Below the pieces are notes generated by a model that worked only from the letters and a program-made list of their open reading frames with translations, made no database searches and was not told the DNA's origin. From the NCBI RefSeq assembly GCF_002042965.1, contig NZ_MZNT01000022.1, forward strand, positions 1-64,000: a stretch of DNA of 64,000 bases, written 5' to 3'. Position numbers and translations under genes: made by a program. Within the stretch, counting starts at the first letter, position 1. Each line of letters begins with the position of its first letter. The stretch comes from Paenibacillus sp. 32352 (GTDB lineage Bacteria > Bacillota > Bacilli > Paenibacillales > NBRC-103111). This document shows positions 1 through 8,370 of this stretch, piece after piece.

Positions 1-78
1 GACGTAAACTCTTCCGAGGAATACCCCACCTCCATATTTAGCAAAGTTCTCGCAAAACTAGGTTTCTCGACAGACTCG

Positions 79-103
79 CCCCACTTTGTGGGGTTGTTTT
101 ATT
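79..103 (+). terminator. Rho-independent terminator
   Basis: The arms CCCCAC (79-84) and GTGGGG (88-93) pair perfectly around a TTT loop and are followed by TTGTTTTATT. It probably ends a gene lying left of the window. Confidence 0.7.
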
Positions 104-207
104 CATTTCGGGCCTTGTGTTAGCATAGACTGCTTCAGAAGCATGGCTGGGAGGGGGGACCCCATCGGAGTATATCAGCACAAGCTCTATAGATTTTTCA
201 ACAGACC

Positions 208-230
208 AACCCGCTTTACCGGGTTATTTT
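208..230 (+). terminator. Second terminator-like hairpin
   Basis: AACCCG (208-213) pairs with CGGGTT (220-225) and is followed by ATTTT. The stem is short, so it is a weaker candidate than the hairpin at 79-103. Confidence 0.45.
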
Positions 231-434
231 GCATTCCATGAAGTCCGCCTCCGAACCGGAAGGGCAGGTACAGCATACAATATTGTGTTTGAATCGACTG
301 TTTGGGCGGGTGCCGCATCGGATGCGGACCATGCGCTTATGCAAGAAGCTCAAGGCGATTACAAGTATGGTTCTAACAAAGCACGCTATAAACGGGATTA
401 TGTATACCTGGCGATTCGAGGAAAGGTGGATGTC

Positions 435-1199
435 ATGAGTAAGAAGTATAATCGGTTCGTCGTCAGTAAATGGACGAAGACCTGCGTGTTGAGCGAAAAT
501 ACCAAAATCCGTGCTCATATACCTCCGACAGAGAAAATGACGCATTCCTCTCTTAAAAGCATGCTGGATAAATACCGAATGGTGTATATCAAGCCGGATA
601 AGGGAACCTTTGGGATCGGGGTTATGAGAGTGGAGGTGGATTCGGATGCCTCGAAGCCGGTGTACCGTTATCAGAGCGGCTCGGAAATCCGGAAATTTTC
701 ATCCTATGACGACATGTACGATTCCATTATCGATCTCACGAAAAATCGGCTGTATTTGGTTCAAATGGGCATTCACCTGACCAAATACCTCAAGCGCAGC
801 TTCGACATTCGCGTCCATGTGCAGCAGTCGCCGCAAAAGAAATGGGAGACGACAGGCATTATCGGGCGTGTCGCAGACCCCAAGAAAATTGTGACGAACG
901 TTCATAACGGAGGACAGATCAAATCGATTGAGACCTTATTGAAGGCTTATTTACCTGCGGATAAGCAAAAGATCTTCATCCGGTATTTGAAGAAGCTCGG
1001 CTTGGTGACGGCGGAAGAGCTGTTCAAAACCTATAAAGGCATTAAGGAAGTCGGTCTGGATATTGCCTTGGATAAGGATCTCAAGCCCTGGATTCTGGAG
1101 GTGAATACCAATCCGGATCCGTACATTTTCAACCGGTTGAAGGATAAAACCATGTATCGCAAAGTATACCGTTACGCCAAAGCCTACGGAAGAGTCTAG
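435..1199 (+). CDS. YheC/YheD family ATP-grasp protein (spore-coat associated type)
   Basis: A 254-residue protein of the YheC/YheD family, ATP-grasp-fold proteins found in endospore formers and linked to the spore coat. Their ligase substrate is not known. The nucleotide-binding start is visible as YIKPDKGTFGIG (51-62) and the metal/ATP-binding end as EVNTNPDP (222-229). It is shorter than the two-domain YheC/D proteins, matching the short single-domain form. The ATG at 435 was chosen because AAAGGTGG lies just upstream. A GTG at 285 in the same frame would add 50 residues but has no ribosome binding site. It is transcribed alone, convergent with the histidine kinase. Confidence 0.8.
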   Translation: MSKKYNRFVVSKWTKTCVLSENTKIRAHIPPTEKMTHSSLKSMLDKYRMVYIKPDKGTFGIGVMRVEVDSDASKPVYRYQSGSEIRKFSSYDDMYDSIIDLTKNRLYLVQMGIHLTKYLKRSFDIRVHVQQSPQKKWETTGIIGRVADPKKIVTNVHNGGQIKSIETLLKAYLPADKQKIFIRYLKKLGLVTAEELFKTYKGIKEVGLDIALDKDLKPWILEVNTNPDPYIFNRLKDKTMYRKVYRYAKAYGRV

Positions 1200-1213
1200 C
1201 ATCGTGTCATTAT

Positions 1214-1255
1214 GACAAAATCCCGTATCCGCTTATGGTCGGGGGTACGGGATTC
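1214..1255 (-). terminator. Terminator of the two-component operon (minus strand)
   Basis: AATCCCGTA (1219-1227) pairs with TACGGGATT (1246-1254). Read on the minus strand the hairpin is followed by TTTTGTCAT, so it mainly ends the minus-strand kinase operon. It may also stop the convergent gene. Confidence 0.65.
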
Positions 1256-1293
1256 TCGGGATGAGTATCATCTAACGAGGGGTTTAACTTTGT

Positions 1294-2775
1294 TTAAGAA
1301 TCGCGGGAGTCCGTCTCTGCGGGAGAGGTGGCTTCCGTTTGCGCTTTAGGCAGTGTGATGAGGAACTCGCTTCCCATGCCGGGGGTGCTTTGAACTTCAA
1401 TCGTACCTTGATGGGCTTCAACCAGCCTCTTCACAATAGATAGCCCCAATCCCGTTTCACTGTTGCTTTTGCTGCGGGAAGGGTCGGCCTTATAAAACCG
1501 TTCCCAGATATACTCCTGCTCTTCAGGGGTCATACCGTGCCCGGTATCCGAGATTTGGATCCTTGTCTCGGTTTCGGTTTCCTGTCCCCGCAATCGGATG
1601 GAACCGTAATCGGTGAATTGGATGCTGTTCTTCACAAGGTTAATCAGAATCTGCATCAGCCGGTCATAATCCCCGTAGACTAGCAGCATGGGATCGCATT
1701 CGATAATGATTTGGAGGTGCTTCGCTTCCAGCAGGATCTCCAGCGACTCCGAGACCACCTCCATTAATTCTTTCAGAGGGATATGCTTCTTATGCAGCGT
1801 AATCATGCCGTTCTCGATTTTCTCCGTATCCAGCAGCTCATTAATGAGCCGGATCAGACGGAACGTTTCCTTCTCGATAATGCCGTAATACTTCTGCTTG
1901 TCCTCCGGCTGGGTGACCAGATTGCTCTTCAGTCCTTCGATAATGCCCCGAATGGAGGTTAAAGGAGTGCGCAGCTCATGAGTGACATCCATGATGAATT
2001 GACGCCGCATCGTTTCGTACTGGTTCAATTTCTTGGACGAAGCCTCCAGTTGGGCCGCCATGGCATTGAAGTCGAAGGCAAGATCCCCAAGCTCGTCCGT
2101 GCGGGTAACAGGCAGTCTTGCTTCGTATTGCCCTGCGGCAATCTGTCGTGTAGCGCGGCGAAGCGGCTGAATGCTCTTGCTCATATTGCGGGATATCAGC
2201 AAGCTGACGATAACGGCCAGCAGGAATACGACTGCGAATAAATAGATCAGTGCCTTATTGAACGATTGCACCGTCTCCTGGTAGCCGTGAAGGGGAGAGA
2301 AGACGAACAGGTACATATCTCCTTTTTGGCTCTTGGGACGGATCGGCTTGCCCAGAACCACCAACGGCTCTTCCGTATTCCGGTTGACAATGAAGCTCTC
2401 ATTTTCATTCATATTGAAAATTTTGGCCTTCAGTCCGTCCAGGAAAGGCTTGGAACGGTAAGCGCTCGGCATTTTGGGATCGCGGTACGCCATTTCCCCC
2501 GTTTTGTCGAACAGAATAAACGAAATTTTGCGTTCCACAAGCAGAGTACGGTAGGCTTGGAGCGCAGGCTGCGGCTCATCCTCCTCCCGTGAAAACATTC
2601 TGGAGATGACCTTGGCCGTAGTAGTTAATTCCTCTGTCTCCGCTTGATAAATCTGCTGCTTGGTGTAATAAGCGAACCCAAAGCTCAATAAGCCGAGGAT
2701 AAGCAGGCACACAATGAGATGACTTAGAAAAAGGCGCTGAAAAAACGTAAAGCGATAACGCTTGTGGCTCCCCAT
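1294..2775 (-). CDS. Membrane sensor histidine kinase
   Basis: A 493-residue sensor kinase with the classical layout. TM1 is at about 14-36, an extracytoplasmic sensor domain follows to about 174, TM2 is at about 175-195 and a HAMP linker at about 196-249. The HisKA box has phospho-acceptor His266 (VTHELRTP), the N-box Asn383 (NLVKNS), and the ATPase has G1 DTGHGM (410-415) and G2 GLGLS. It should autophosphorylate and pass phosphate to the response regulator encoded just upstream. The ATG at 2775 is preceded by GGAGG and lies two bases after the regulator's stop codon, so the genes are translationally coupled. The signal sensed cannot be read from the sequence. Confidence 0.93.
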   Translation of the reverse strand: MGSHKRYRFTFFQRLFLSHLIVCLLILGLLSFGFAYYTKQQIYQAETEELTTTAKVISRMFSREEDEPQPALQAYRTLLVERKISFILFDKTGEMAYRDPKMPSAYRSKPFLDGLKAKIFNMNENESFIVNRNTEEPLVVLGKPIRPKSQKGDMYLFVFSPLHGYQETVQSFNKALIYLFAVVFLLAVIVSLLISRNMSKSIQPLRRATRQIAAGQYEARLPVTRTDELGDLAFDFNAMAAQLEASSKKLNQYETMRRQFIMDVTHELRTPLTSIRGIIEGLKSNLVTQPEDKQKYYGIIEKETFRLIRLINELLDTEKIENGMITLHKKHIPLKELMEVVSESLEILLEAKHLQIIIECDPMLLVYGDYDRLMQILINLVKNSIQFTDYGSIRLRGQETETETRIQISDTGHGMTPEEQEYIWERFYKADPSRSKSNSETGLGLSIVKRLVEAHQGTIEVQSTPGMGSEFLITLPKAQTEATSPAETDSRDS

Positions 2776-2777
2776 CG

Positions 2778-3491
2778 TTATTCCTCCAGCTTGTAGCCGA
2801 CTCCCCAGACTGTTACGATCAGCGCGCAATCCGGTGTCGAGACTTTATTGCGGAGTCTTTTGATATGCACGTCAACCGTCCGTTCTTCTCCAATATAGTC
2901 ATAGCCCCAGATGCTTTCGAGCAGCTGCTCGCGGGTAAACACCTTCTTCGGGTAGCGGACGAACAAGCAGAGCAGATCGAATTCCTTCGGTGTCAGGTTC
3001 GTAATCTCATGGCCTTGAATGATGGCGGTCCTCGACTCGAGCTGGATCGTAATGAATTTGTGCTTCAGCGTGCTGAAACCGTTAGCCTGCTCCTCCTGGA
3101 CGGAAGGAGCCTCGCGGTCCTCGTTAATTCCGATCTTATAGCGCCGCAATACGGCTTTCATTCTGGCAATTAGCTCCATGGGACTAAACGGCTTGGTCAC
3201 ATAATCGTCCGCACCGAGCTCCAGCCCCTTAATTCTGTCCTGCTCCTGATCGCGCGCGGTGAGCAGAATAACAGGGGTTTGCTGATTCTGTCTAAGATCC
3301 CGGCACAGGCTGATGCCGTCTTTGCCCGGAAGCATCCAATCCAGAATAACGAAATCCCATGGTTGTTCATCTATTAGCCGCTGTGCCGTTATTCCGTCAT
3401 TGACGAAGGTGGTATCATATTGTTCCTTTTGAAAAAAAAGTTGCAGCATTTCACATACGGACAGATCGTCCTCGGCGACAAGCAGCTTCAC
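2778..3491 (-). CDS. OmpR/PhoB-family response regulator
   Basis: A 237-residue response regulator. The receiver has acidic residues EDD near the N-terminus, phospho-acceptor Asp51 (VILDWMLPG) and the conserved Lys in VTKPF. A roughly 20-residue linker leads to a winged-helix DNA-binding domain with the typical LTPKEFDLL and RTVDVHIKRLRNK motifs. The GTG at 3491 is chosen because AAGGAG (3500-3505 on the minus strand) sits eight bases upstream. A GTG at 3500 would overlap that site. It is first in an operon with the kinase and is divergent from the LacI-type regulator. Confidence 0.93.
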   Translation of the reverse strand: MKLLVAEDDLSVCEMLQLFFQKEQYDTTFVNDGITAQRLIDEQPWDFVILDWMLPGKDGISLCRDLRQNQQTPVILLTARDQEQDRIKGLELGADDYVTKPFSPMELIARMKAVLRRYKIGINEDREAPSVQEEQANGFSTLKHKFITIQLESRTAIIQGHEITNLTPKEFDLLCLFVRYPKKVFTREQLLESIWGYDYIGEERTVDVHIKRLRNKVSTPDCALIVTVWGVGYKLEE

Positions 3492-3604
3492 GGAAAACAC
3501 TCCTTGATTTCTTCTTTATATCTCCCTTTAAGCATAGTCGGTTGAGGGATGAATATCAATACTGGATCGGCTTGGAACAGGTGCATGATGAGACGATGAA
3601 CCAA

Positions 3605-3649
3605 TTGACAAACCAAGGGTTTCCATGAGAAAATGTACGCGTGTACATT
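3605..3649 (+). promoter_or_regulatory. Promoter and probable LacI-type operator
   Basis: TTGACA (3605-3610) is followed after 18 bases by GAAAAT (3629-3634). The inverted repeat AATGTAC/GTACATT (3632-3638 and 3643-3649, centre GCGT) overlaps the -10 region and start site. Its position suggests an operator for the regulator encoded just downstream, possibly autoregulatory. The call rests on sequence pattern only. Confidence 0.5.
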
Positions 3650-3717
3650 CTGGTTGCAAGAACATGTTGAAGCTTAGCAAGCAATAAGGAAAAGCTGAAC
3701 GAAAGGAGAGAACGCAT

Positions 3718-4743
3718 ATAGTAACGAGGAAGGAAGTTGCTGAGTTAGCGCGAGTATCCGAAGCTACCGTTTCCCGCGTTTTCAACGGCGTAGGGCCGAT
3801 GAAGGAAGAAACGAAGCAGAGGGTATTGGAGGCAGCTAAGAAACTGAACTATCATCCCAACGCGATTGCTCAGAGCTTCGCCCGCCGCAGAAGCGGCAAT
3901 TTGGGCGTGGTTCTTCCCTATGTGCCCAAGGTGCATTTGTTTTCGACGTATTTTTTTGCCGAGATTTTAAGCGGTATAGGCTCTAAGGTGCGAGAAAAAG
4001 GGTATGATCTGCTGCTGATGTTCCGCTCACCGGAGGACGAGAGTGAATATACGGATATTTTTCTCTCGCAGAAAGTGGACGCCTGCATTATTCTGGGTGC
4101 CGGCGACACGCCGAGAGAGCGGGAGCAGCTGAAAAAGCTGGAAGAAGGGGGGCATCCGTTCTGTCTTGTCAACCAGCATTTTGCAGGAGAGCAGTTTAAC
4201 GAAGTGGATGCGGATCATACGGGGGGCAGCTACCGCGCGGTCCAATACCTGCTAGGTAAAGGCTATCGCCGAATTGCCTTTCTGAACGGGTCCCCGGAAT
4301 TCTCAAGCAGCGGCGACCGGTGGCATGGCTATAAGCTGGCCATGGAGGAAGCAGGTATCGATTCAAGTGAGTACCAAAGATGGTACTATGAGGGCAACTA
4401 CAGCAGAACAAGCGGCTACCGGGCGGCGGCCCAGATGGCCGGCCGCGTAGGGGAGCTGGATGCGGTGTTCTCGGCCAATGACCGGATGGCAATAGGCTTG
4501 ATGCAGGGGCTGCGGGAGCGGGGGCTGGAGGCCGGACGCGATTTTGCCGTTATCGGCTGCGATAATTCCGATGCCGCCCGCGTCACGGATCCGCCGCTGA
4601 CAAGCGTAGCCGTACCGTTCTACGAGATGGGCAGCGCAGCCGCCGAACGTTTGCTGGAGCAGCTGGGAGGCGCCCAAGGAGGCTTTCAGCTCAAGATGGA
4701 TACCGAGCTCGTCGTTCGGCAGTCTTGCTCCAAAAGGCAGTGA
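3718..4743 (+). CDS. LacI-family transcriptional regulator, apparent ATA start codon
   Basis: A complete LacI regulator of 341 residues if started at ATA 3718. The helix-turn-helix reads VTRKEVAELARVSEATVSRV, followed by the hinge (LNYHPNAIAQSFARR) and a periplasmic-binding-protein-like effector domain with YRRIAFLNG and FSANDRMAIGL motifs. The first ATG in frame is at 3799, which would delete the whole recognition helix. The only in-frame stop upstream is at 3685, and the sole start-like codon with a ribosome binding site (AAAGGAG at 3702-3708, nine bases away) is ATA at 3718. The gene heads the oxidoreductase operon and probably controls it. The start could also reflect a mutation or a base-call error. 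Confidence 0.8.
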   Translation: MVTRKEVAELARVSEATVSRVFNGVGPMKEETKQRVLEAAKKLNYHPNAIAQSFARRRSGNLGVVLPYVPKVHLFSTYFFAEILSGIGSKVREKGYDLLLMFRSPEDESEYTDIFLSQKVDACIILGAGDTPREREQLKKLEEGGHPFCLVNQHFAGEQFNEVDADHTGGSYRAVQYLLGKGYRRIAFLNGSPEFSSSGDRWHGYKLAMEEAGIDSSEYQRWYYEGNYSRTSGYRAAAQMAGRVGELDAVFSANDRMAIGLMQGLRERGLEAGRDFAVIGCDNSDAARVTDPPLTSVAVPFYEMGSAAAERLLEQLGGAQGGFQLKMDTELVVRQSCSKRQ

Positions 4744-4852
4744 CCGGATAATGAACGACCGGCGAAGCTTAAGCCGGGGTTGAACCTTGGTTGGCATCAC
4801 CGCGGCTTACCGTCGGTATTCGCCGGATTTTTTACATGGGAGGATTGGAAGG

Positions 4853-6013
4853 ATGAAGCAGTTCAATATCGGAATGGTCGGATATAAATTTATGGGCAAG
4901 GCGCACAGCCATGCTTATCGCGATTTACATATGTTTTTCCCGAAATCGGCAAGGCCGGTCATGAAGCTGATCTGCGGGCGGGATGAGCAGGGAGTTGCCC
5001 AGGCTGCGGAGCAGTTCGGCTGGGAAGGCTATGTGACGGACTGGCGCGAGCTGCTTAAGCGGGACGATATCGATGTCATCGATATTAATGCTCCGAGCGA
5101 TGCTCATAAGGAGATTGCTTTGGCGGCAGCTAAGGCGGGCAAGCACTTGTTCTGTGAAAAGCCGCTCGCGCTGACGCTTGCCGACTCCCGCGAGATGCTG
5201 AAGGCGGCGGAGGAAGCTAACGTCAAGCATATGGTCGGCTTCAACTACCGGTTCGCTCCAGCCGTACAGCTGGCCAAGAAGCTGATCGACGAGGGAAGAT
5301 TAGGTGAAATCTATCATTTCCGCGGATGGTTTCTTCAGGATTGGATTGTCGATCCGGATTTTCCGTTAGTATGGCGGCTTCAAAAGGAAGTAGCCGGTTC
5401 AGGCTCCCATGGTGATTTGGGTGCGCATCTCATCGATCTTGCTCATTATCTGGTCGGCGGGATGAAGGAAGTCATCGGCATGAGCGAAACCTTCATTAAA
5501 GAACGGCCGCTTCCTACCTCTATGACCGGCTTAAGCGCCAAAGGTAGCAAGGATGCCCCCAGAGGTCCGGTTACGGTCGATGATGCGACGCTGTTCATGA
5601 GCCGGTTTGAGAACGGAGCGCTTGGCAGCTTCGAGGCTACGAGATTCGCTCCCGGTCATCGCTGCACGAATGCTTTTGAAATCAACGGAAGCAAAGGCAG
5701 CGTGAAATTCGATTTTGAACGAATGAATGAGCTGCAGGTCTATTTCACCGATGATGCCGCCGACGTTCAGGGCTTCCGCCGCGTACTTGCTACCGACGCT
5801 GCACACGCTTACATGGATGCATGGTGGCCGGCAGGGCATACGATCGGCTATGAGCATACCTTCGTTCATGAAGTAGTGGAGCTGATGCAGGCATTGGAGG
5901 AAAACCGCCAGCCGGTGCCAAGCTTTGTGGATGGGGTAAAATGCCAGGAAGTGCTGGAAGCGGTAGAACGCTCGATTGAGGAGCGGCGCTGGGTCAAAAT
6001 TGAGGAGATGTAG
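4853..6013 (+). CDS. Gfo/Idh/MocA-family oxidoreductase
   Basis: A 386-residue NAD(P)-dependent dehydrogenase of the glucose-fructose oxidoreductase/inositol dehydrogenase family. The N-terminal Rossmann fold starts NIGMVGYKFMGKAHSHAY. The family's active-site EKP motif is at 102-104, and the large C-terminal alpha/beta domain shows GSHGDLGAHLIDLAHYL with the expected catalytic D/H pair. The ATG at 4853 has GGGAGG nine bases upstream. It sits between the LacI regulator and a ThuA-like gene, and a second family member follows, so a sugar or polyol oxidation pathway is likely. The substrate is not determinable. Confidence 0.9.
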   Translation: MKQFNIGMVGYKFMGKAHSHAYRDLHMFFPKSARPVMKLICGRDEQGVAQAAEQFGWEGYVTDWRELLKRDDIDVIDINAPSDAHKEIALAAAKAGKHLFCEKPLALTLADSREMLKAAEEANVKHMVGFNYRFAPAVQLAKKLIDEGRLGEIYHFRGWFLQDWIVDPDFPLVWRLQKEVAGSGSHGDLGAHLIDLAHYLVGGMKEVIGMSETFIKERPLPTSMTGLSAKGSKDAPRGPVTVDDATLFMSRFENGALGSFEATRFAPGHRCTNAFEINGSKGSVKFDFERMNELQVYFTDDAADVQGFRRVLATDAAHAYMDAWWPAGHTIGYEHTFVHEVVELMQALEENRQPVPSFVDGVKCQEVLEAVERSIEERRWVKIEEM

Positions 6014-6029
6014 AGAGGGGCGATACGGC

Positions 6030-6749
6030 ATGAAAAAAGCATTAATTGTACAGGGCGGCTGGAAAGGGCACGAACCGGAGGAGGTATCTGAAATTTTCCG
6101 CAGCCTGCTGACCGAGAACGGCTTCGAGGTCGAGGTATCCGACACATTGGAAGCATTCGCCGATGCGGAGAAGCTGAACTCGCTGGATCTGATCGTTCCG
6201 GTATGGACGATGGGGGAGATCACCAAGGAGCTGGTCAAGAACGTCTCCGAAGCGGTGCAAAAGGGAGTCGGTCTCGCAGGATGTCACGGAGGCATGTGCG
6301 ACGCGTTCCGCAACAACGTCGATTGGCAGTTTATGACCGGAGGCCAATGGGTGGCTCACCCCGGCAATGACGGAGTCGAGTATGTCGTTAATATCAAGCA
6401 CAGCTCCAGTCCGCTGGTGGAAGGAATAGCAGACTTTGCAGTGAAAAGCGAGCAGTATTATCTGCATGTCGACCCAGCGGTCGAGGTGCTGGCAACGACA
6501 CGGTTCCCGGTAGTCGATGGGCCACACTCCCTGAATAAAGCCGTAGATATGCCTGTGGTCTGGACGAAGCGCTGGGGTGTCGGCAGAGTCTACTACTGCT
6601 CCCTTGGGCATCACGCCGATATCGTAGACATGCCGCAAGTCAAGGAGCTTATGCGCCGTGGCTTCTTGTGGGCAGCAGAAGGCAAAGAGGCTGCGCAAGG
6701 CATCGTTTCCGGAGATAGCAAGTATACAGGTATGGGAGACAGCAACTAA
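6030..6749 (+). CDS. ThuA-like domain protein
   Basis: A 239-residue protein of the ThuA family, a glutamine-amidotransferase-like fold linked to trehalose and related sugar use. Visible marks are the N-terminal ALIVQGGWKGHEPEE strand-loop, GLAGCHGGMCDAF with a Cys-His pair in the pocket (about 90-100), and the C-terminal RVYYCSLGHHADI. The ATG at 6030 follows AGAGAGGGG and lies 17 bases after the preceding stop, so co-transcription is clear. The exact reaction of ThuA proteins is unsettled. Pairing with Gfo/Idh/MocA enzymes supports a shared sugar catabolic role. Confidence 0.85.
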   Translation: MKKALIVQGGWKGHEPEEVSEIFRSLLTENGFEVEVSDTLEAFADAEKLNSLDLIVPVWTMGEITKELVKNVSEAVQKGVGLAGCHGGMCDAFRNNVDWQFMTGGQWVAHPGNDGVEYVVNIKHSSSPLVEGIADFAVKSEQYYLHVDPAVEVLATTRFPVVDGPHSLNKAVDMPVVWTKRWGVGRVYYCSLGHHADIVDMPQVKELMRRGFLWAAEGKEAAQGIVSGDSKYTGMGDSN

Positions 6750-6791
6750 GATCATTCGTTACTAATCGTGGATTAGGGAGGCCATAAACGC

Positions 6792-7895
6792 ATGGAGAAG
6801 ATAAGAATCGGTATTATAGGCTGCGGTAAAATCAGCAGTATTTATTTTAAAAACTGCAAGTCGTTTGATGTATTGGATGTAAAAGCGTGCGCGGACTTGA
6901 ATGTGGCCCGGGCGCAGGCAAGCGCGGAGGAATTCGGAATTCCGAAGGCTTGTACGGTAGAAGAGCTGCTGTCCGATCCCGAAATTGATCTGGTTATCAA
7001 CCTGACGATTCCTGCGGCCCATGCCGATGTATGCATACAGGCGCTGGAAGCGGGCAAGCATGTGTATGTAGAAAAGCCGCTGGCCGTTACCCGCGAAGAG
7101 GGTCAGCGAATCTTGGCAGCTGCCAAATCCAAAGGGCTTCTGGTGGGAAGCGCGCCGGATACGTTCCTGGGAGGAGGCATCCAGACCTGCATCAAGCTGA
7201 TTCAGGACGGCTGGATCGGCACGCCTGTAGCGGCTACGGCTTTCATGATCGGACGCGGTCATGAGCATTGGCATCCGGATCCCGAATTTTATTATGCCCA
7301 AGGCGGGGGACCGATGTTCGATATGGGACCTTATTATTTAACCGCCCTGGTAGCGATGCTGGGACCTATTCAGCGCGTGACCGGATCAGCCAAGATCTCC
7401 TACCCGGAACGGACGATTACCAGTCAGCCGAAATACGGCAAAACCATTCAAGTCCAGACTCCTACGCATGTCGCGGGAGTGCTGGATTTTCACAGCGGGG
7501 CGATCGGCACGATCATTACCAGCTTCGATGCCTTCGGCGGAGCGCAGGTTCCGCGGATTGAGATTTATGGCAGCGAGGGTACGTTAAGCGTACCGGATCC
7601 CAATACGTTCGGCGGTCCGGTTCTAGTTCGCCGGCATGATGCCAAGGAATTCACCGAGGTGCCGTTATTGTACGGTTATGCCGATAACAGCAGAGGGCTC
7701 GGGGTGCTCGATATGGCTTACGCGATCAAGAACAAGCGGATCAACCGCGCGAACGGCGAGCTTGCCTACCATGTCCTGGAAGCTATGCACGGGTTTCATG
7801 ATGCATCCAACGAAGGCAAGCATTACATTATGCAGAGCAGTTGCGAGAAGCCTCAACCGATGCCGGCGGGCGTGATTAAAGGAATACTGGACTAA
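6792..7895 (+). CDS. Gfo/Idh/MocA-family oxidoreductase (second copy in operon)
   Basis: A 367-residue oxidoreductase of the same superfamily as the gene at 4853 but clearly divergent. The dinucleotide fold starts IRIGIIGCGKISSIY, the EKP motif is at 94-96, and the C-terminal domain has GGPMFDMGPYYLTAL. The ATG at 6792 has GGGAGG upstream and there are 42 bases after the ThuA-like stop. A strong terminator follows, closing the operon. Two such enzymes together often act on successive or alternative oxidations of one sugar. That is inference here. Confidence 0.9.
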   Translation: MEKIRIGIIGCGKISSIYFKNCKSFDVLDVKACADLNVARAQASAEEFGIPKACTVEELLSDPEIDLVINLTIPAAHADVCIQALEAGKHVYVEKPLAVTREEGQRILAAAKSKGLLVGSAPDTFLGGGIQTCIKLIQDGWIGTPVAATAFMIGRGHEHWHPDPEFYYAQGGGPMFDMGPYYLTALVAMLGPIQRVTGSAKISYPERTITSQPKYGKTIQVQTPTHVAGVLDFHSGAIGTIITSFDAFGGAQVPRIEIYGSEGTLSVPDPNTFGGPVLVRRHDAKEFTEVPLLYGYADNSRGLGVLDMAYAIKNKRINRANGELAYHVLEAMHGFHDASNEGKHYIMQSSCEKPQPMPAGVIKGILD

Positions 7896-7919
7896 TCCCT
7901 ATCCATAGGAATAAACAAG

Positions 7920-7957
7920 AAACCGCTAGGGTCTTTCCAACATCCCTGGCGGTTTTT
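7920..7957 (+). terminator. Terminator of the oxidoreductase operon
   Basis: AAACCGCTAGGG (7920-7931) pairs with CCCTGGCGGTTT (7944-7955) over twelve base pairs including one G-U, and a T-run follows. It also lies just past the stop of sspI on the other strand. Confidence 0.85.
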
Positions 7958-7967
7958 CTTTAAGTTC

Positions 7968-8171
7968 TTACGTTAAATGTTCTTTTAAAGTGCTCACCAG
8001 CTGCGCTTGCGTATCGTGGCTGCTATTCTGCCATATGATTTCGAACAAAACCCCTAACCCCGGAAGCACTTGCTCCTGGCCCCCGATCGACCCTTCAATA
8101 ACGCCAAAAAGCTCCTCGTCATCTTTGTTCGTAACTCGTTGAATTATGGCCTGTCTCAGGTTTAAGTTCAT
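7968..8171 (-). CDS. sspI: Small acid-soluble spore protein SspI
   Basis: A 67-residue SspI homologue, recognisable from MNLNLRQAIIQRV at the start and VLPGLGVLFEIIWQ in the middle. SspI is a minor small acid-soluble protein made in the forespore. The ATG at 8171 is chosen because family members begin MNLNLRQA and GCGAGGA precedes it. The open frame reaches back to 8237 but that extension is unlike the family. A sigma-G-type promoter is readable upstream. Confidence 0.92.
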   Translation of the reverse strand: MNLNLRQAIIQRVTNKDDEELFGVIEGSIGGQEQVLPGLGVLFEIIWQNSSHDTQAQLVSTLKEHLT

Positions 8172-8209
8172 GGAAGTGTCCTCGCTTTTCATCTCATGGT
8201 TTACCTGAT

Positions 8210-8239
8210 TACTATGCTCCAAAAAGGGGCTGTTCATGC
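8210..8239 (-). promoter_or_regulatory. Sigma-G-like promoter of sspI
   Basis: On the minus strand GCATG (8239-8235) is followed after 18 bases by CATAGTA (8216-8210). This closely fits the forespore sigma-G pattern of GHATR and CATnnTA. The position, about 39 bases before the sspI start, fits. Confidence 0.5.
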
Positions 8240-8370
8240 TCCGTTATGATCCGGATATTTTATGGTATAATAATAAAAACCGTACATATCATGCATTTTG
8301 ATGATGAAGCTATAGCTGTAATGGCGGGTGCTGGAGGCATGCTGTCTATCGAAATGAAGGGGTGAGTTCC

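Larger units (their letters stand above)
1..434. other. Intergenic stretch with two hairpins; no convincing gene
   Basis: No ORF with a ribosome binding site was found here. The stretch holds two terminator-like hairpins (listed separately) that probably end a gene left of the window. The reading frame of the YheC/D gene at 435 stays open upstream to before 285 (GTG at 285), so a longer N-terminus is formally possible. Only the ATG at 435 has a clear Shine-Dalgarno sequence. Confidence 0.5.

Noticed and set aside
216..545. 109-codon minus-strand frame over the start of the YheC/D gene
   Set aside because: No ribosome binding site and no recognisable domain. The plus-strand ATP-grasp protein explains the region.
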